Source of the DNA: Cognatundibacterium aquatile
Lineage (GTDB): Bacteria > Pseudomonadota > Gammaproteobacteria > Burkholderiales > Burkholderiaceae_D
Assembly: GCF_014699135.1 (NCBI RefSeq)
Contig: NZ_JACOFT010000003.1
Span: 62,001 to 126,000 of the forward strand
Length of the DNA: 64,000 bases
Direction of reading: 5' to 3'
Shown here: piece after piece, positions 19,153 through 29,105 of the stretch
Position numbering within the stretch: the first letter of the stretch is position 1
Layout of the letters: each line of letters starts with the position of its first letter
The notes under the pieces: model-generated
What the model was told of the DNA's origin: nothing
The model's input: the letters and a program-made list of their open reading frames with translations, nothing else
Databases searched by the model: none
Position numbers and translations under genes: made by a program

Positions 19153-20271
19153 ATGCATTCTGTGATCCAGCAAGCCAAACGGCTGATAATTAAAGTGGGT
19201 TCTTCACTAGTAACAAATGACGGCAAAGGTATCGACAAGGTAGCGATAGAACGATGGGCTGTACAGATCGCCGCATTGCGACAAATGGGGAAGGAAGTTG
19301 TTCTGGTCAGCTCTGGTGCCATTGCTGAGGGGCGGCAACGGTTAGGTTTTGACAAACGACCGACAGGCATACATGAGCTGCAGGCTTGCGCCGCCGTGGG
19401 GCAAATGGGGCTTGCGCAAATATATGAAAGCAGCTTTCGGGCGCATAACATCGGTACGGCGCAGATTTTACTTACTCATGCTGATCTTGCTGATCGCGAA
19501 CGTTATCTGAACGCTCGCTCGACCTTATTCACCTTGTTGCAATTCGGTATCGTTCCTATCATCAACGAAAATGATACGGTTGTGACTGATGAAATCAAGT
19601 TTGGCGACAACGACACCTTGGGTGCGCTGGTGGCGAATTTAATCGAGGCCGATGCCTTGATTATTCTGACGGATCAAAAAGGCTTGTATACCGCAGATCC
19701 TCGGAAAAATCCCGATGCAAAATTTGTACATGAAGCGAAAGCAGGGGATTTAACACTGGAGGCGATGGCCGGCGGAGCCGGCTCCAGCCTCGGTAGCGGC
19801 GGAATGCTGACCAAGATTCTGGCCGCCAAACGTGCAGCGAGTTCCGGGGCGCATACCGTGATCGCCTGGGGGCGCGAAGAGGATGTGCTGGTCAGGCTGG
19901 CAAACGGCGAAGCCATCGGCACGCAGCTGGTTTCCGATATGGCACCGATTGCTGCGCGCAAACAATGGCTGGCGGATCATTTGCAAACTGCGGGTACTAT
20001 TGTGCTCGATGCTGGTGCCGTACAGAAATTAACACGGGAAGGTAAATCCTTGTTACCGATCGGGGTGCTGGATGTGAGCGGTGAGTTTGGCCGCGGCGAG
20101 GTGGTGACTTGTGTTGATGAAGCGGGGCGTGTTATTGCAAGAGGGCTGTCGAATTATGCCAGCGCAGACGCGCGGCGGATTAAGCGCCATCCTTCGGCTG
20201 AAATTGCAGCCATTCTTGGCTTTGTCGAAGAGCAGGAACTGATACACCGGGACAACCTGGTTGTTCTGTAA
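19153..20271 (+). CDS. proB: glutamate 5-kinase
   Basis: ProB makes gamma-glutamyl phosphate, the first step of proline synthesis. The 372-residue protein has the amino-acid kinase domain ([19 protein letters not shown] at the N-terminus, [30 protein letters not shown]) and a C-terminal PUA domain from about residue 275. I use the ATG at 19153; an upstream in-frame TTG at 19138 would add five residues without family support. A TATAAT at 19108-19113 may be its -10 element, though no good -35 is present. obgE-proB adjacency is common in betaproteobacteria. Confidence 0.96.
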   Translation: MHSVIQQAKRLIIKVGSSLVTNDGKGIDKVAIERWAVQIAALRQMGKEVVLVSSGAIAEGRQRLGFDKRPTGIHELQACAAVGQMGLAQIYESSFRAHNIGTAQILLTHADLADRERYLNARSTLFTLLQFGIVPIINENDTVVTDEIKFGDNDTLGALVANLIEADALIILTDQKGLYTADPRKNPDAKFVHEAKAGDLTLEAMAGGAGSSLGSGGMLTKILAAKRAASSGAHTVIAWGREEDVLVRLANGEAIGTQLVSDMAPIAARKQWLADHLQTAGTIVLDAGAVQKLTREGKSLLPIGVLDVSGEFGRGEVVTCVDEAGRVIARGLSNYASADARRIKRHPSAEIAAILGFVEEQELIHRDNLVVL

Positions 20272-20297
20272 AAAAAGGTGCCTGAGCACCTTTTTTT
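20271..20297. terminator. bidirectional terminator between proB and the CNP1-like gene
   Basis: AAAAAAGGTGC, CTGA, GCACCTTTTTTT: a 5-bp GC stem with A- and T-runs on both sides. It starts at the proB stop and can serve the convergent minus-strand gene ending at 20316 as well. Confidence 0.85.
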
Positions 20298-20315
20298 GTA
20301 TAAGTCCCGCGTTTT

Positions 20316-20849
20316 TTAGCGATTAAACGGCGAGCGTTTCCCGTTTAATCGGTCCGTGATCATTGCAGCTTTTCCGGCAACCGTATTGCCGTCACACAAA
20401 TACTCGGTGTATAAAACGTGGTGCTGCTTGTTAGCGCCAGCATTTGAAATTCTGTCCCACTCTTTACGTCGAGATGCTGACCAGGTGCCGTCGCTGCGAC
20501 CAAATGCGTAGAGCTTTTTTTCATAGCTTTCACAACGTATTGCTTCATAACTGACGTTTTTCGCGCCATTGCTGCTGGTCGACACCAGGGTGTAACGCAC
20601 AGAACCATCTTTTTCGACAGAAACCGATGGCTTATCAATCGAAAAAGTCTGCGTGCCGCTGTTATAAAAAGGCAGCAGATTTTCTGATTTTGGTGCGGCA
20701 GGTAATTGCAGTGCCGTTTCCTGCCATCCTGTATTCACTTCATCGTCTTCCTGATCTGCTGCGTGCGTCAGCGGCAGATGCAATCCGGCTGCAATCAGCA
20801 GCAGTCCGAACAAGCCTTTGGCATAGCGGTGTTGATTGTCATGTGCCAT
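20316..20849 (-). CDS. CNP1-like family exported protein
   Basis: A 177-residue protein with a cleavable signal peptide (hydrophobic GLFGLLLIAAGLHLPL after a short basic start, cleavage near THAA-DQ). The mature part has the features I associate with the CNP1-like family (cryptic neisserial protein 1): LPFYNSGTQTFSIDKPSV, VRYTLVSTSSNGAKNVSYEAIRCE and a late cysteine in YLCDG that could pair with the first. Function is unknown; periplasmic or envelope location is inferred. The ATG is at 20849. It lies directly downstream of rppH on the same strand with 3 bp between them, so the two are likely co-transcribed. Confidence 0.8.
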   Translation of the reverse strand: MAHDNQHRYAKGLFGLLLIAAGLHLPLTHAADQEDDEVNTGWQETALQLPAAPKSENLLPFYNSGTQTFSIDKPSVSVEKDGSVRYTLVSTSSNGAKNVSYEAIRCESYEKKLYAFGRSDGTWSASRRKEWDRISNAGANKQHHVLYTEYLCDGNTVAGKAAMITDRLNGKRSPFNR

Positions 20850-20852
20850 AAA

Positions 20853-21428
20853 TTATTTCGATTCTTCCTGTTCAGGTTTGTCCGGATTCATCAATTTTTC
20901 CGTGACCTTCGGCGTTTGTCGTTGCGAGCGCTGGCGCTGGGCTCCGGGGTGATCGCTTCTGTGCAGATAACGGGATAACTCCTGTAACGCCAGTTGATAA
21001 ACACCTCGTTTAAATTCAATCACCACGTCCAGCGGCACCCAGTATTCATGCCAGCGCCACGCATCGAATTCAGGATGGTTGCTGGCACGCAGGTTGATAT
21101 CGCAATCGCGACCAACCATGCGTAGCAAAAACCAGATCTGTTTTTGCCCACGGTAATGCCCACGAATTTCACGTTTGATAAAATGATCTGGCACCTCATA
21201 ACGGAGCCAGTCACGGGTGCGGCCGATAATTTTGACATGTTCCCGCAACAAACCTGTTTCTTCTTCCAACTCACGAAACATTGCCTGCTCAGGAGATTCG
21301 CCATATTTAATGCCACCTTGCGGGAATTGCCATGAGTGCTCGCGCACGCGCTTTCCCCACCAGACTTGATTGTTGGCGTTAAGCAAAATTATGCCAACGT
21401 TAGGGCGGAAGCCTTCACGATCTAGCAT
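20853..21428 (-). CDS. rppH: RNA pyrophosphohydrolase
   Basis: RppH removes pyrophosphate from 5'-triphosphorylated mRNAs and so starts RNase E-dependent decay. The protein begins [13 protein letters not shown] and includes [15 protein letters not shown] and the Nudix box ending in RELEEETGL. About 191 residues are encoded from the ATG at 21428, which has GAGG six bases upstream on the minus strand; a TTG at 21440 is possible but adds residues absent from relatives. A basic, proline- and glutamine-containing C-terminal tail follows the catalytic domain. It is divergent from proS. Confidence 0.95.
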   Translation of the reverse strand: MLDREGFRPNVGIILLNANNQVWWGKRVREHSWQFPQGGIKYGESPEQAMFRELEEETGLLREHVKIIGRTRDWLRYEVPDHFIKREIRGHYRGQKQIWFLLRMVGRDCDINLRASNHPEFDAWRWHEYWVPLDVVIEFKRGVYQLALQELSRYLHRSDHPGAQRQRSQRQTPKVTEKLMNPDKPEQEESK

Positions 21429-21644
21429 GTCTAACCTCAAAACTTTCTGTGGCTAAACGGCTTGTCCCTGCAATTGAAAGCGTCGGTTACGTCAAAAAGC
21501 GAGCCCATTTAGTTCCGGGCAGCAGCCAGTCTGGCGAACAAAACGCGGTTTCCTTCATCAAATATGCAAAGAGTGGGCGCATTAGCCAGCTAATCCTTTA
21601 AAATTGAGTTGATTATAACCTTCCATTTAAAAAGAATCACTGTC

Positions 21645-23381
21645 ATGCGAGCTACCCGATTTTTTATTTCTACACTTAAAGAAGCCCCTGCCGACGCTGA
21701 GATCGTCAGCCACAAACTGATGATGCGTGCCGGCATGATTAAACGTCTGGGATCCGGCATTTACAACTACATGCCTATGGGCTTGCGCGTGATTCGTAAA
21801 GTCGAAAATATCGTCCGCGAAGAGATGAATCGCGCCGGTGCGATTGAAATGCTGATGCCGGTTGTGCAGCCTGCGGAACTCTGGCAGGAAACCGGTCGCT
21901 GGGACAAAATGGGCCCGGAACTGATGCGTGTGAAAGACCGTCATGGCCGTGATTACATCATTCAGCCAACCTCGGAAGAAGCGATTACCGATGTCGTGCG
22001 TTCGGACATCCGTTCATATCGTCAGTTGCCAGTCAACTTCTATCACATTCAGACCAAATTCCGCGATGAACGCCGTCCGCGTTTCGGTCTGATGCGTGGT
22101 CGTGAATTTACGATGAAAGATGCATATTCTTTTGATCGCGACGTTGATGGTCTGAAGAAATCGTATCAGATCATGTTTGACGCTTACACCCGGATTTTCC
22201 AGCGTTTTGGCCTGCAATTCCGCGCCGTTGCCGCGGACAACGGTGCGATTGGCGGCTCTGGCTCGCATGAGTTCCATGTGATTGCAGAAACCGGTGAAGA
22301 TGCGCTGGTGTATTGCCCGATATCGGATTACGCGGCCAATATGGAAGCCGCAGAGGCGGTGGCATTGTCGGCAACGCGCCCTGGCGCGAGCGCAGCACTG
22401 ACCAAAACAGCGACGCCTGGCAAAGCCAAGTGCGAGGACGTTGCCGCATTCTTAAATATTCCTTTGCAAAGCACAGTCAAATCGATCGTACTCGCGGTGG
22501 ATGATGAAGAAAAAGGCGAGGCAGGCAAACAAATCTGGCTGTTGCTGCTGCGCGGCGATCACGAGTTGAATGAAGTCAAGGCCAACAAGATACCGGGTCT
22601 GGCAAATTACCGTTTCGCCACCGAAGCGGAAATCGTTGAATGGTTCGGCACATTGCCAGGCTACTTAGGCCCTATCAATACCAAAAAACCTGTCCACATC
22701 GTCGCTGATCGTACGGTGGCGAATATGGCCGATTTTGTTTGCGGCGCGAATGAAGCAGATTTCCATTTCACCGGTGCAAACTGGGGACGTGATTTGCCTG
22801 AGCCGCTGGTGCTGGATATCCGCAATGTGGTTGATGGCGATCCTTCGCCTGATGGCAAAGGTGTGCTGGCGATACAGCGCGGCATTGAAGTTGGCCATGT
22901 ATTCCAGCTCGGCACGCGCTATTCGCAAGACATGAAGGCCACATTCCTCGATGAAAATGGCAAACCACAATTGCTGCAAATGGGGTGCTACGGTATCGGC
23001 GTGACCCGTATTCTTGGCGCGGCGATAGAACAGAATTTCGACGATAAAGGCATTATCTGGCCAACCGCGATTGCCCCGTTTGAAGTCGTGATCTGCCCTA
23101 TGGGTATGGATCGCAGCGAGGCGGTCAAAGCAGAAACCGAAAAGCTCTATGCGGCGATGCTGGAAGCTGGCATTGACGTTATTCTGGATGATCGTGGTGA
23201 GCGTCCTGGTGCGATGTTCGCCGACTGGGAGTTGATCGGCGTGCCGCATCGCGTGGTAATCGGTGACCGTGGTCTGAAAGAAGGTAAGCTGGAATACGTC
23301 GGCCGTCGCGATACTGAAGCGACCAACGTTCCGGTTGCTGAGATGCTGGCTTTTGTTCAGAGCAAGCTGGTAGCGGCGTAA
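21645..23381 (+). CDS. proS: prolyl-tRNA synthetase
   Basis: A class II bacterial-type ProRS of 578 residues. Motif 1 lies around [19 protein letters not shown], motif 2 in [25 protein letters not shown], and motif 3 near the [15 protein letters not shown] segment. The YbaK-type editing domain (about residues 225-390) is inserted between motifs 2 and 3, so mischarged Ala-tRNA(Pro) should be hydrolysed in cis. The start is the ATG at 21645, which gives the usual N-terminus [19 protein letters not shown]. Confidence 0.98.
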   Translation: MRATRFFISTLKEAPADAEIVSHKLMMRAGMIKRLGSGIYNYMPMGLRVIRKVENIVREEMNRAGAIEMLMPVVQPAELWQETGRWDKMGPELMRVKDRHGRDYIIQPTSEEAITDVVRSDIRSYRQLPVNFYHIQTKFRDERRPRFGLMRGREFTMKDAYSFDRDVDGLKKSYQIMFDAYTRIFQRFGLQFRAVAADNGAIGGSGSHEFHVIAETGEDALVYCPISDYAANMEAAEAVALSATRPGASAALTKTATPGKAKCEDVAAFLNIPLQSTVKSIVLAVDDEEKGEAGKQIWLLLLRGDHELNEVKANKIPGLANYRFATEAEIVEWFGTLPGYLGPINTKKPVHIVADRTVANMADFVCGANEADFHFTGANWGRDLPEPLVLDIRNVVDGDPSPDGKGVLAIQRGIEVGHVFQLGTRYSQDMKATFLDENGKPQLLQMGCYGIGVTRILGAAIEQNFDDKGIIWPTAIAPFEVVICPMGMDRSEAVKAETEKLYAAMLEAGIDVILDDRGERPGAMFADWELIGVPHRVVIGDRGLKEGKLEYVGRRDTEATNVPVAEMLAFVQSKLVAA

Positions 23382-23392
23382 AGCGGCTAAAT

Positions 23393-23464
23393 ATACTGGG
23401 GGGAGTATCTTCAAACCACCTTTTGTTTATTCAGACAATTGGCATGAAATGACAGATACTCCCC
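23393..23464. repeat. dispersed GGGGAGTATCT element, copy A
   Basis: Between proS and the lytic transglycosylase. It starts with ATACTGGGGGGAGTATCT (23393-23410), has CCTTTT at 23419-23424, 10 bases after the AGTAT, and ends with the inverted box AGATACTCCCC (23454-23464), giving an 11-bp perfect inverted repeat. The first 16 bases are identical to the start of copy B at 33811. Confidence 0.75.
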
Positions 23465-23486
23465 TTAAATCTTAATTTTTGAGAAG

Positions 23487-24113
23487 TTGAAAGCGATTTT
23501 GCTGTTGCCCCGATGGATGATCTTGCTGTTCAGTTTATGGACCGCATTGCTGTATGCCTTGCCGGCACACGCCGGTAATCAGAAAGAAGAAGCCATGGCG
23601 GATTCGGTTCGTCTCGCCTTGTCAAAAGCGATTTCTGACCCGCGTCCGCCCAAACCCAGCTTCAATACGATAGAAGAGCGCATCAGCTATCTGCACTGGC
23701 TGGGCGAAATGTCGTCGCGCCTGAAAAAGCGGATACCGGATTATCAGACGCGCATCGAGTTGCTCGAAACGATATGGTATGAATCCAAACGCGCAGGGTT
23801 GGATCCTGCGATGGTGATGGGTTTGATGCAGGTCGAATCGGCATTCCGCAAATACGCGACCTCGGTGGTCGGCGCGCGCGGTTATATGCAGGTGATGCCA
23901 TTCTGGTCGCGCAGCATCGGCGATGGTGATGCGACCAAGTTATTTCACATGCAAACCAATCTGCGCTATGGCTGCTCTATCCTGCGGCTGTATATGGATA
24001 TGGAAAAGGGCGATTTATATCTGGCGCTGGGCCGTTATAACGGCAGCCGTGGCAAGCCGGAATATCCGAATGCCGTACTGGCAAACTGGAAGAACTGGGA
24101 ATTTAAGAAGTAA
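23487..24113 (+). CDS. exported lytic transglycosylase (SLT domain)
   Basis: A 208-residue protein with an N-terminal hydrophobic signal (MILLFSLWTALLYALPAHAG) and an SLT/lysozyme-like domain: ETIWYESKRAGLDPAMVMGLMQVESAFRKYA carries the catalytic glutamate in the ESAF motif, followed by GARGYMQVMPFW and a NLRYGCSILRLYM segment. It cleaves peptidoglycan glycan strands with formation of anhydro-muropeptides. The start is uncertain: TTG at 23487 supplies a basic n-region for the signal peptide, ATG at 23517 gives a shorter one. A terminator follows. Repeat copy A lies in its upstream region. Confidence 0.9.
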   Translation: MKAILLLPRWMILLFSLWTALLYALPAHAGNQKEEAMADSVRLALSKAISDPRPPKPSFNTIEERISYLHWLGEMSSRLKKRIPDYQTRIELLETIWYESKRAGLDPAMVMGLMQVESAFRKYATSVVGARGYMQVMPFWSRSIGDGDATKLFHMQTNLRYGCSILRLYMDMEKGDLYLALGRYNGSRGKPEYPNAVLANWKNWEFKK

Positions 24114-24150
24114 GCAGATATTTTCAGGTTTGAAAATAAAACCAGAAAAC

Positions 24151-24181
24151 AAAAATGCCCGCGCGATGCGGGCATTTTTGT
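24151..24181. terminator. bidirectional terminator after the lytic transglycosylase
   Basis: AAAAATGCCCGC and GCGGGCATTTTTG form a strong stem around GCGAT. It stands between the plus-strand transglycosylase and the convergent minus-strand SWIB gene. Confidence 0.9.
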
Positions 24182-24246
24182 TTGGGATGGGACATTTTCT
24201 TCCCATAAAGTTTCCCAACGCAACTGCGGTTGCTATTCCTGAAGAA

Positions 24247-24576
24247 TCAGGACAGGTGACCGGAAATGAGTTTTGTCATTTCAAACATGGAGACTTGCGC
24301 TTTACCACCGAAAACGGCTTTCAGCTTGTCATCTGCATTGATATTGCGTTTGTTTTCTGGTGCTTGCAGGTTATGCTTTTTGATGTATTCCCATACTTTT
24401 TTCGTCACTTCAGTACGTGGAATCGGTGCGGCACCGATCACTGCTGCCAGCGTTGGGGAAATCGTCATTGGCTTCATGAACGCTGCGTTTGGCTTGCGTT
24501 CTGCTGCCGGTTTAGCTGCTGCCTTTTTTGGTGCTGCGGCTGGTTTCGCTGCTGGTTTTTTTGCTGCTGTTGCCAT
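24247..24576 (-). CDS. SWIB/MDM2 domain protein with a histone-like basic tail
   Basis: A 109-residue protein. Residues 1-30 are a lysine/alanine/proline-rich tail (AAKKPAAKPAAAPKKAAAKPA) of the same type as the H1-like protein at 49187. The rest is a SWIB domain: FMKPMTISPTLAAVIGAAPIPRTEVTKKVWEYIKKHNLQ and KAVFGGKAQVSMFEMTKLISGHL. Bacterial stand-alone SWIB proteins occur in betaproteobacteria and chlamydiae; a chromatin-like DNA-binding role is inferred and not proven. The ATG at 24576 has a strong GGAGG upstream, suggesting abundant translation. Confidence 0.9.
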   Translation of the reverse strand: MATAAKKPAAKPAAAPKKAAAKPAAERKPNAAFMKPMTISPTLAAVIGAAPIPRTEVTKKVWEYIKKHNLQAPENKRNINADDKLKAVFGGKAQVSMFEMTKLISGHLS

Positions 24577-24756
24577 AAATAGCCTCCTTCACAATTTTGT
24601 GGACGGAGCTTTGATCGTTTTGAAAAGCTCCTGCATTGCGTCACTTCACGCATCGCCCATAGTGGTGCGGTTTCCACGGTGATGCAAGTCTTTTTTGTGC
24701 GTTTTTTAAGAAAAAATGCAGGAAATGCTGCTTCGTTGGATTTCTATCCAAAAAAA

Positions 24757-24798
24757 AGCCGTATCAGCAGGGTTTTACCTCTGATACGGCCATTTTTT
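24757..24798 (-). terminator. rho-independent terminator after ffh
   Basis: GCCGTATCAG and CTGATACGGC form a 10-bp perfect stem; read from the minus strand it follows the ffh stop by about 25 bases and is followed by a long T-run. Confidence 0.9.
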
Positions 24799-24822
24799 GT
24801 AACATCAGCTTACGTCTGAAAA

Positions 24823-26190
24823 TCAGCGTTTTCCTGGCATCATTCCCTTCATTCCGCGCAGCATTTTCATCATGCCGCCACCGCGCAATTTTTTCATCAT
24901 GGACTGCATTTGCTCGAATTGCGCCAGCATACGGTTAACTTCTTGAATCTGCACACCGGCACCGGTGGCAATGCGGCGTTTGCGTGAGGCTTTAATCAGC
25001 TCTGGTTTCGCGCGTTCCAGCGGCGTCATGGAATTGATAATGCCTTCCATGCGGCGCACGGATTTTTCTGCCTGATCCATATTCGCACCGGCGGCGGCCT
25101 GCTGCATTTGCGCTGGCAATTTATCCATGAGTCCGGATAGTCCGCCCATGTTTTTCATTTGCGAAATTTGCATTTTAAAGTCGTTCATGTCGAACTTGCC
25201 GCCGTCTTTGATTTTGTGCGCCAGATTCTGCGCAGCGGCGACGTCCATGCCCTTTTGCGCCGATTCGACCAACGCCATGATGTCGCCCATGCCTAGCACA
25301 CGGCTGGCCATGCGGGTCGCATCAAAGGCTTCCAGTCCATCAAGTTTTTCAGCAACACCGACAAATTTAATCGGTTTGCCAGTCACGTAACGTACCGACA
25401 AAGCTGCACCACCGCGCGAATCACCGTCGAGCTTGGTCAGCACCACGCCAGTCAGTGGCAACGCATCGTTAAACGCTTTGGCGGTATTGACGGCATCCTG
25501 CCCCAGCATGGCGTCAACGACGAATAAAGTTTCGATAGGCTTGACTGCGGCGTGTACAGCGGCGATTTCCTGCATCATCGCTTCATCAATACCAAGACGA
25601 CCGGCGGTATCGATGATCAACACATCGTGGTAATGTTTTTTTGCGTAATCCAACGCGGCCAGGGCGATATCGACAGGCTTCTGATCTGGTGTCGATGGGA
25701 AAAAGTCGGCACCGACTTGTCCGGTCACCGTTTGCAACTGGCCGATCGCGGCCGGACGATAAACGTCGGCTGAAACGGTCAGCACTTTTTTCTTTTTCTG
25801 TTCGCGCAGATATTTGGCGAGCTTACCGACGGTGGTCGTTTTACCCGCACCCTGCAAACCCGCCATCAGAATAATCGCTGGTGGCTGGCAGGCAAAGCTG
25901 AGTTGCGAGGCTTCTTCGCCGAGATCGGCGCCCATCAATACGGCGAGTTCTTTCTGAACGATGCCGACCAATGCCTGGCCGGGAGTCAGTGAAGAGATAA
26001 CTTCTTCGCCCATCGCTTTTTCTTTAACGCGGGCGATCAGTTCGCGTACTGCAGGCAAGGCAACGTCCGCTTCTAACAATGCCATGCGCACTTCGCGCAG
26101 CATATCGGCTGTGTTGGATTCGGTCAGTCTGGCTTCGCCGCGCATAGTCTTAACGACTTTAGCGAGGCGCTGGGTAAGGTTATCAAGCAT
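24823..26190 (-). CDS. ffh: signal recognition particle protein Ffh
   Basis: Ffh with 4.5S RNA targets nascent membrane proteins to FtsY. The 455-residue protein has the N domain, the G domain (GLQGAGKTTTVGK, DTAGRL, TKLDGDSRGG) and the methionine-rich M domain that ends in many Met-Lys-Arg-Gly residues. The ATG is at 26190. In related betaproteobacteria I expect the ccsA-like gene to lie divergently next to ffh; here that gene is 13.5 kb away at 39676, with the accessory block between. Confidence 0.98.
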   Translation of the reverse strand: MLDNLTQRLAKVVKTMRGEARLTESNTADMLREVRMALLEADVALPAVRELIARVKEKAMGEEVISSLTPGQALVGIVQKELAVLMGADLGEEASQLSFACQPPAIILMAGLQGAGKTTTVGKLAKYLREQKKKKVLTVSADVYRPAAIGQLQTVTGQVGADFFPSTPDQKPVDIALAALDYAKKHYHDVLIIDTAGRLGIDEAMMQEIAAVHAAVKPIETLFVVDAMLGQDAVNTAKAFNDALPLTGVVLTKLDGDSRGGAALSVRYVTGKPIKFVGVAEKLDGLEAFDATRMASRVLGMGDIMALVESAQKGMDVAAAQNLAHKIKDGGKFDMNDFKMQISQMKNMGGLSGLMDKLPAQMQQAAAGANMDQAEKSVRRMEGIINSMTPLERAKPELIKASRKRRIATGAGVQIQEVNRMLAQFEQMQSMMKKLRGGGMMKMLRGMKGMMPGKR

Positions 26191-26343
26191 AGCGAACGAG
26201 TAGAATTTCTTGAGTAAAAAGCAAATTGAGCGCAGTTGCCAGCCTGGCGCTTAACTGCCAGAGGCAAAACAATCCGCCATTTTACCTGATCACCGCAGTG
26301 GCTCTGCGAATTCATAGAAAAGCTTGTGGTTGAAATGCAGATG

Positions 26344-26390
26344 TTCCGTAAAATCAGAATGTTTACATGAACAATTCTGTAAAATCAGAA
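26344..26390. promoter_or_regulatory. paired operator-like boxes TTCYG-N6-CAGAA
   Basis: TTCCGTAAAATCAGAA at 26344-26359 and TTCTGTAAAATCAGAA at 26375-26390 differ at one base and lie exactly 31 bp apart, about three helical turns. The second is a TTCTG/CAGAA inverted repeat. A matching palindrome lies upstream of the ABC importer at 29106-29121. Probable binding sites for a dimeric regulator, perhaps the DctD-like protein. Confidence 0.55.
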
Positions 26391-26408
26391 GAGATTCATT
26401 TCTGTTGG

Positions 26409-26423
26409 GGTTATTTCTTTGCT
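26409..26423 (+). promoter_or_regulatory. possible weak sigma-54 promoter
   Basis: GG (26409-26410), 10 bases, GC (26421-26422) within TTTGCT. The -12 half is good but the -24 half lacks CACG, so this is a candidate only. It lies 19-65 bp downstream of the two TTCYG-N6-CAGAA boxes. Confidence 0.25.
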
Positions 26424-26581
26424 GACACAGATAAGCGTCACCGGTTTTTGCTTACATTTTTCCTGGGAATAAAATCTGCTTTGGCCTGATAATTATATTT
26501 CTTTATGGTAATTATTTTTGTTGTCTTTGCTGCGAAATTGTAAAAAACCTAAGTCCATTGAAAAGCTGGAAATCAAATCAA

Positions 26582-27730
26582 ATGAAAAAAAATCTATCGC
26601 GCCGTTTGTTTGTTGTCGGTTTGCTCGCCGTCGGCACGTTCTTCTCCAGCTTGCATGCAAACGCAGAGGATGGCGTGACGGATTCCGCTATCTTGCTGGG
26701 GCAGACGATAGGCGTGACCGGGCAAATTGCTGGGCCTGTTAAGGAAATGATGGCAGGTGCTGCCGCCTATTTTGCCTACGTTAATAAAAACGGTGGAGTA
26801 CATGGCCGTAAAATTGAAGTAAAGACACTGGATGATAAATTTGATCCGGCGCTGGCAATGAGCAATGCCGATGCTCTGATCAGGAAAGAGCACGTGTTTG
26901 CGTTGTTCCAGAGTCGTGGTACACCGCATACACAGGCGATTCTGCCTTTGCTGGCAGAACATAAAATTCCGTTGATTGCCCCTTCAACCGGCGCGGTGAC
27001 ATTTCATACGCCGGTCAATCATTACGTGTTTAATGTCCGTGCCAAATATCAGGATGAAGTGAAAAAGGCCGTCGAGCAATTTGCCACTATCGGCCTGAAA
27101 GATATTGTTTTGGTCCACGTTGACGACAGTTTTGGGAAAGATGGACTGGAAGGGTTTCAAAGCGCGATGCAGCAATTCAAGCTGAAACCGGTCTCCATCA
27201 TTTCTTACGACAGAGCCAAACCGGATATTAAAGCGGTCGCTGCAAGCGTCGTTCAAAGCGGGGGCAAGGCCTTAATTCTGGTGACGTCTGGCACGACAAC
27301 AGCGGAGTTGATCAATGCCATACGTGATGCTGGTAGTGCGATACAGATCATGGCGGTATCGAATAATTCATCGCAGTCTTTTATTGATTCGCTGGGTAAA
27401 CATGCGACTGGCATTATGGTGTCGCAGATCGTACCTGCACCGCATCTGTTGTCCAGCCAGTTGGGGCAAGAGTTCCGGCAAGTTACGAAAGAGCATCATG
27501 TAACTGAATCGTATGCCGCGATGGAAGGATTTGTCTCTGCCAAAGTGATGGTAGAAGGTTTGCGCCGTGCCGGTAAAAACCCCACAAGAGAGGGGCTGAT
27601 CCGGGCACTGGAATCAATTAAACGCTTTGACCTCGGCGGGCTGACACTGACGTATTCAGAAAAAGACCACACTGGCAGTGAATTTGTGGAGCTGACCATG
27701 ATTGGACGTGACAAGCGTTTCTTACGCTGA
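26582..27730 (+). CDS. periplasmic substrate-binding protein, leucine-type (Peripla_BP_6), copy 1
   Basis: A 382-residue exported type I binding protein. A basic start and hydrophobic stretch (LFVVGLLAVGTFFSSLHANA) form the signal peptide with cleavage near NA-ED. The mature part follows the branched-chain amino-acid receptor fold: ILLGQTIGVTGQIAG, AYVNKNGGVHGRKIEV, and the hinge VHVDDSFGKDG. I start at ATG 26582, with GGAAA upstream. No permease or ATPase gene of the LivHMGF type is adjacent, so it is an orphan receptor that may work with a distant transporter or with a sensor. It is clearly duplicated in the next gene. Ligand unknown. Confidence 0.88.
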   Translation: MKKNLSRRLFVVGLLAVGTFFSSLHANAEDGVTDSAILLGQTIGVTGQIAGPVKEMMAGAAAYFAYVNKNGGVHGRKIEVKTLDDKFDPALAMSNADALIRKEHVFALFQSRGTPHTQAILPLLAEHKIPLIAPSTGAVTFHTPVNHYVFNVRAKYQDEVKKAVEQFATIGLKDIVLVHVDDSFGKDGLEGFQSAMQQFKLKPVSIISYDRAKPDIKAVAASVVQSGGKALILVTSGTTTAELINAIRDAGSAIQIMAVSNNSSQSFIDSLGKHATGIMVSQIVPAPHLLSSQLGQEFRQVTKEHHVTESYAAMEGFVSAKVMVEGLRRAGKNPTREGLIRALESIKRFDLGGLTLTYSEKDHTGSEFVELTMIGRDKRFLR

Positions 27731-27845
27731 TTCTTTTTATGATCTATAAGGATTTTTCGTCCTGTATGTGATTGAGTTTTTATATTTTTTGTTATGAGTT
27801 ATGGAGCGCTGACGTCATAACCTGTTATTTTTTTCGGAGACTATT

Positions 27846-28991
27846 ATGCGCAAAAAAAAATTGAATCATCTGATTGCCGGGCTCAGTCTGAGCGTGGTAG
27901 CCCTCTTCGCCAGTGCTATCGCTGCGGCTGAAGATGGTGTGACAGATTCGACGATATTGTTAGGACAAACCGTCGGTGTCACCGGCCCGATTGCCGGAGC
28001 TGTCAAAGAAATGCAGGCAGGTGCAAATGCCTACTTTGCTTATGTGAATAAAAACGGTGGAGTGAATGGCCGGAAAATTGAACTCATCACTCTGGATGAT
28101 AAATTTGATGCGACCCAGGCCTATAAAAATGCGGAAACGCTGATTAAAAAAGACCACGTGTTTGCATTGTTCCAAAGCCGCGGCACACCGACGTCTGAGA
28201 TTTTATTTCCGCTGTTGAATGAACATAAAATTCCGCTGGTTGCTCCGAGTACAGGCGCGGTAGTGATGCATCAGCCTTTGCATCGTTACGTATTCAACGT
28301 GCGGGCGAAATATCAGGATGAGGTCAGAAAAGCGGTCGAGCAGTTTTCTACGATAGGCCTGAAAGAAGTCGGCATCATTCATATTGACGACAGTTTCGGA
28401 CATGATGCCTTGGAAGGTTTTCTGGCGGCAGAAAACAGCTTTAAGCTGAAACCGGCAGCAACGATTAAGTTTGACCGTTTAAAACCTGATGTGGCTGCGG
28501 TGGTTCATGCGGTAAAGGCGTCGAATGCAAAAGCCCTGATTATTGTCGGTGCTGCTCCCGTTACCGCAGATATCATTAAATCCTTGCGTGCCGGTGGCAA
28601 CACCGCGCAGATCATGACTTTATCCAATAACGCGACACAAGGATTTATTGATAGTCTGGGCCCGCACGCAGTGGGCATTATGGTGTCACAAGTGATGCCC
28701 GCGCCGAATCTGGCGACGCAACTGGGTCAGGAATTCAAGCAGGTGACGAAAGGGACTACGGTACCAGAGTCTTATTCCGCGATGGAAGGCTTCGTGTCTG
28801 CGAAAGTGCTGGTCGAAGGCTTGAAGAAAAGCGGTCGCGGTCTGACGCGTGATGGCTTTGTGCGGGCGCTGGAATCGATGCATAAAAATGATATCGGCGG
28901 CATTTTGTTGACCTATGGTGAGAAAGATCATAGTGGCAGTGAATTCGTTGAATTGACGATTATCAATCGCGACAAGAAATTTTTACGCTGA
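27846..28991 (+). CDS. periplasmic substrate-binding protein, leucine-type (Peripla_BP_6), copy 2
   Basis: A 381-residue paralogue of the preceding gene, matching it over the whole length including EDGVTDS after the signal peptide, FALFQSRGTP, VFNVRAKYQDEV and SAMEGFVSAKV near the C-terminus; most positions are identical or similar. A signal peptide ends near AIAAA. CGGAG lies 7 bases before the ATG. The 115-bp gap from copy 1 has no clear terminator, so both may be on one transcript. Differences cluster after the hinge region, which could mean divergent ligand choice. No membrane component is adjacent. Confidence 0.88.
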   Translation: MRKKKLNHLIAGLSLSVVALFASAIAAAEDGVTDSTILLGQTVGVTGPIAGAVKEMQAGANAYFAYVNKNGGVNGRKIELITLDDKFDATQAYKNAETLIKKDHVFALFQSRGTPTSEILFPLLNEHKIPLVAPSTGAVVMHQPLHRYVFNVRAKYQDEVRKAVEQFSTIGLKEVGIIHIDDSFGHDALEGFLAAENSFKLKPAATIKFDRLKPDVAAVVHAVKASNAKALIIVGAAPVTADIIKSLRAGGNTAQIMTLSNNATQGFIDSLGPHAVGIMVSQVMPAPNLATQLGQEFKQVTKGTTVPESYSAMEGFVSAKVLVEGLKKSGRGLTRDGFVRALESMHKNDIGGILLTYGEKDHSGSEFVELTIINRDKKFLR

Positions 28992-29105
28992 TCCTTTGAG
29001 AATCTACCTTCGTTTCTGTTTAGTCCCAGACGGGCTGGAAAGCGAAGGTATAAGTGATGCAACGCCGAATACAATGCTGGAGTCTCAGAAGATTCCGGCA
29101 TTTTT

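Larger units (their letters stand above)
26191..26581. other. 391-bp gap: ffh promoter region and control region of the first orphan receptor gene
   Basis: No gene here. It holds two copies of a TTCYG-N6-CAGAA box and a possible weak -24/-12 element, listed separately. The rest is AT-rich with no other hairpin or open frame that I can support. Confidence 0.6.
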
